Assembly (NCBI GenBank): GCA_002399505.1
Contig: DHDT01000004.1
Coordinates: forward strand, 29,504 to 36,804
Length of the DNA: 7,301 nt
Direction: 5' to 3'
DNA from: Caryophanales bacterium UBA4869
GTDB taxonomy: Bacteria; Bacillota_I; Bacilli_A; RFN20; CAG-288
The stretch's first letter is position 1; every line of letters begins with the position of its first letter. Both the position numbers and the translations under genes were made by a program. A model generated the notes under the pieces. That model searched no databases, was not told the origin of the DNA, and saw only the letters and a program-made list of their open reading frames with translations. Below are positions 6,542 to 7,301 of the stretch, piece after piece.

Positions 6542-7301
6542 ATGTCTTATTACATCGGATGTGACTTAGGAACCAGTGCCATCAAACTGACAGTCTGTGA
6601 CGAAAAAGGAGAAGTCATTCTTTCGGCAGACGAAAGCTATCCCTGTTTTTTCCCCAAGGACGGATATTCGGAGCAGAAGCCAGAAGACTGGCTTTCAGCT
6701 CTGAAAAAAGGACTGAAGATAATAACCTCCTCAATTAAAGGAGAGATAAAAGGCTTAGCGATAGACGGACAGATGGATGGCCTTGTCCCTCTGGACAAAG
6801 ACATGAGTGTCTTACGAAGAGCCATTCTCTGGAATGACTCGAGAAGTACAAAAGAATGTCTTTATCTCAACAAGGCCATCGGAAAAGACACTCTCATCAA
6901 AGAAACAGGCAATATCGCCTATCCTGGCTTTACCTTGCCAAAGATCATCTGGATGAAAAACAATGAACCAGAACTTTTTGCAAGAATCAAAACCGTATTT
7001 TTGCCAAAAGACTATCTTAATTACTGTCTGACTGGAAAAGTCTGCACCGATTATTCCGATGCCGCCGGCACTTTAGCCTTAAACGTAAAAAAACAGTGTT
7101 GGTCAAAGAGCATGATCGATTTATCAGGTTTGGATGAATCCTGTTTCCCTGAGATTGTGAAAACCGGATCGTTTTTAGGCTACATGAAAGAAGATATCGC
7201 CAAAGAATGTGGATTCAAAAAACCGGTGAAGATTTATCAGGGAGCCGCTGACAATGCTGCCAGCGCCATCGGAAACGGAGTCGTGAACGATTCTGAATGC
7301 G
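6542..7301 (+). CDS. xylB: Xylulokinase-like FGGY-family carbohydrate kinase, C-terminus cut by window edge
   Basis: 253 codons are visible, about half of a normal FGGY kinase (around 490-500 residues); the rest lies beyond the right edge. The ATG follows AAAGGA at nine bases. The visible N-terminal actin-like domain matches xylulokinase along its length: phosphate-binding DLGTSAIK (8-15), SEQKPEDW (43-50), GQMDG (76-80), AILWNDSR (94-101), YPGFTLPK (127-134), FLPKDYL (153-159), DYSDAAGTL (170-178) and GAADNAASAIG (234-244), whose Asp237 aligns with the catalytic base. Xylulokinase makes D-xylulose 5-phosphate from D-xylulose and ATP, feeding the pentose phosphate pathway. One oddity is that QMHG, with a sugar-contacting His in E. 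coli XylB, reads QMDG here (Asp79), so substrate could differ from D-xylulose. No isomerase or transporter is visible in the window to confirm the sugar. Confidence 0.85.
   Translation, partial: MSYYIGCDLGTSAIKLTVCDEKGEVILSADESYPCFFPKDGYSEQKPEDWLSALKKGLKIITSSIKGEIKGLAIDGQMDGLVPLDKDMSVLRRAILWNDSRSTKECLYLNKAIGKDTLIKETGNIAYPGFTLPKIIWMKNNEPELFARIKTVFLPKDYLNYCLTGKVCTDYSDAAGTLALNVKKQCWSKSMIDLSGLDESCFPEIVKTGSFLGYMKEDIAKECGFKKPVKIYQGAADNAASAIGNGVVNDSEC

Noticed and set aside
6168..6825. Further open frames opposite or within ppa and the sugar kinase (6168-6482 minus, 6223-6435 plus, 6637-6825 minus)
   Set aside because: All overlap genes with complete conserved motifs and have no supporting signals of their own.
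1..7301. Possible Mollicutes-type genetic code with TGA as tryptophan
   Set aside because: Tryptophan codons in the genes read are TGG and no gene needs TGA read-through. The visible stops are TAA or TAG; too few to conclude more.

Overview
The window looks like chromosome from a low-GC Bacillota. An uncultured gut-type Bacilli/Erysipelotrichia relative is a reasonable guess, but the sequence does not fix the taxon. The grounds are strong AGGAGG-type ribosome binding sites, Ser-rich lipoproteins with a clear lipobox, a BspA-type leucine-rich repeat surface protein carrying an InlB B-repeat-like module, and the short Gram-positive form of glucose-6-phosphate isomerase. Tryptophan is encoded by TGG in the genes read, so the standard bacterial code applies.

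Layout. Positions 1-2925 (minus strand) hold two lipoprotein genes 14 bases apart, almost certainly one operon. The promoter-proximal gene encodes a 451-residue lipoprotein of unknown function that appears internally duplicated. The second encodes a BspA-like repeat lipoprotein that runs off the left edge. Positions 2926-3178 are AT-rich and non-coding, with a candidate lipoprotein promoter and a clear intrinsic terminator for the next gene. Positions 3179-5256 (minus strand) carry pgi and, upstream of it, an ispD-family cytidylyltransferase gene. Around 5257-5353 transcription diverges. On the plus strand follow a small one-pass membrane protein of unknown function (5354-5881), a family I inorganic pyrophosphatase (5916-6455) and the 5' part of a xylulokinase-like FGGY sugar kinase (6542 to the right edge).

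The central and right-hand genes are core metabolism: glycolysis, isoprenoid (or a related cytidylylated polyol) precursor synthesis, pyrophosphate removal and pentose entry. IspD releases pyrophosphate that the pyrophosphatase would remove, but this is a general link and not evidence of a dedicated system. The lipoprotein pair on the left is the least ordinary part. I see no CRISPR array, transposase, tRNA, rRNA, phage gene or defence system. I do not find a convincing new biological system; the best leads are the duplicated-domain lipoprotein paired with the repeat protein, the unknown membrane protein next to ppa, and a substrate-site substitution in the sugar kinase.
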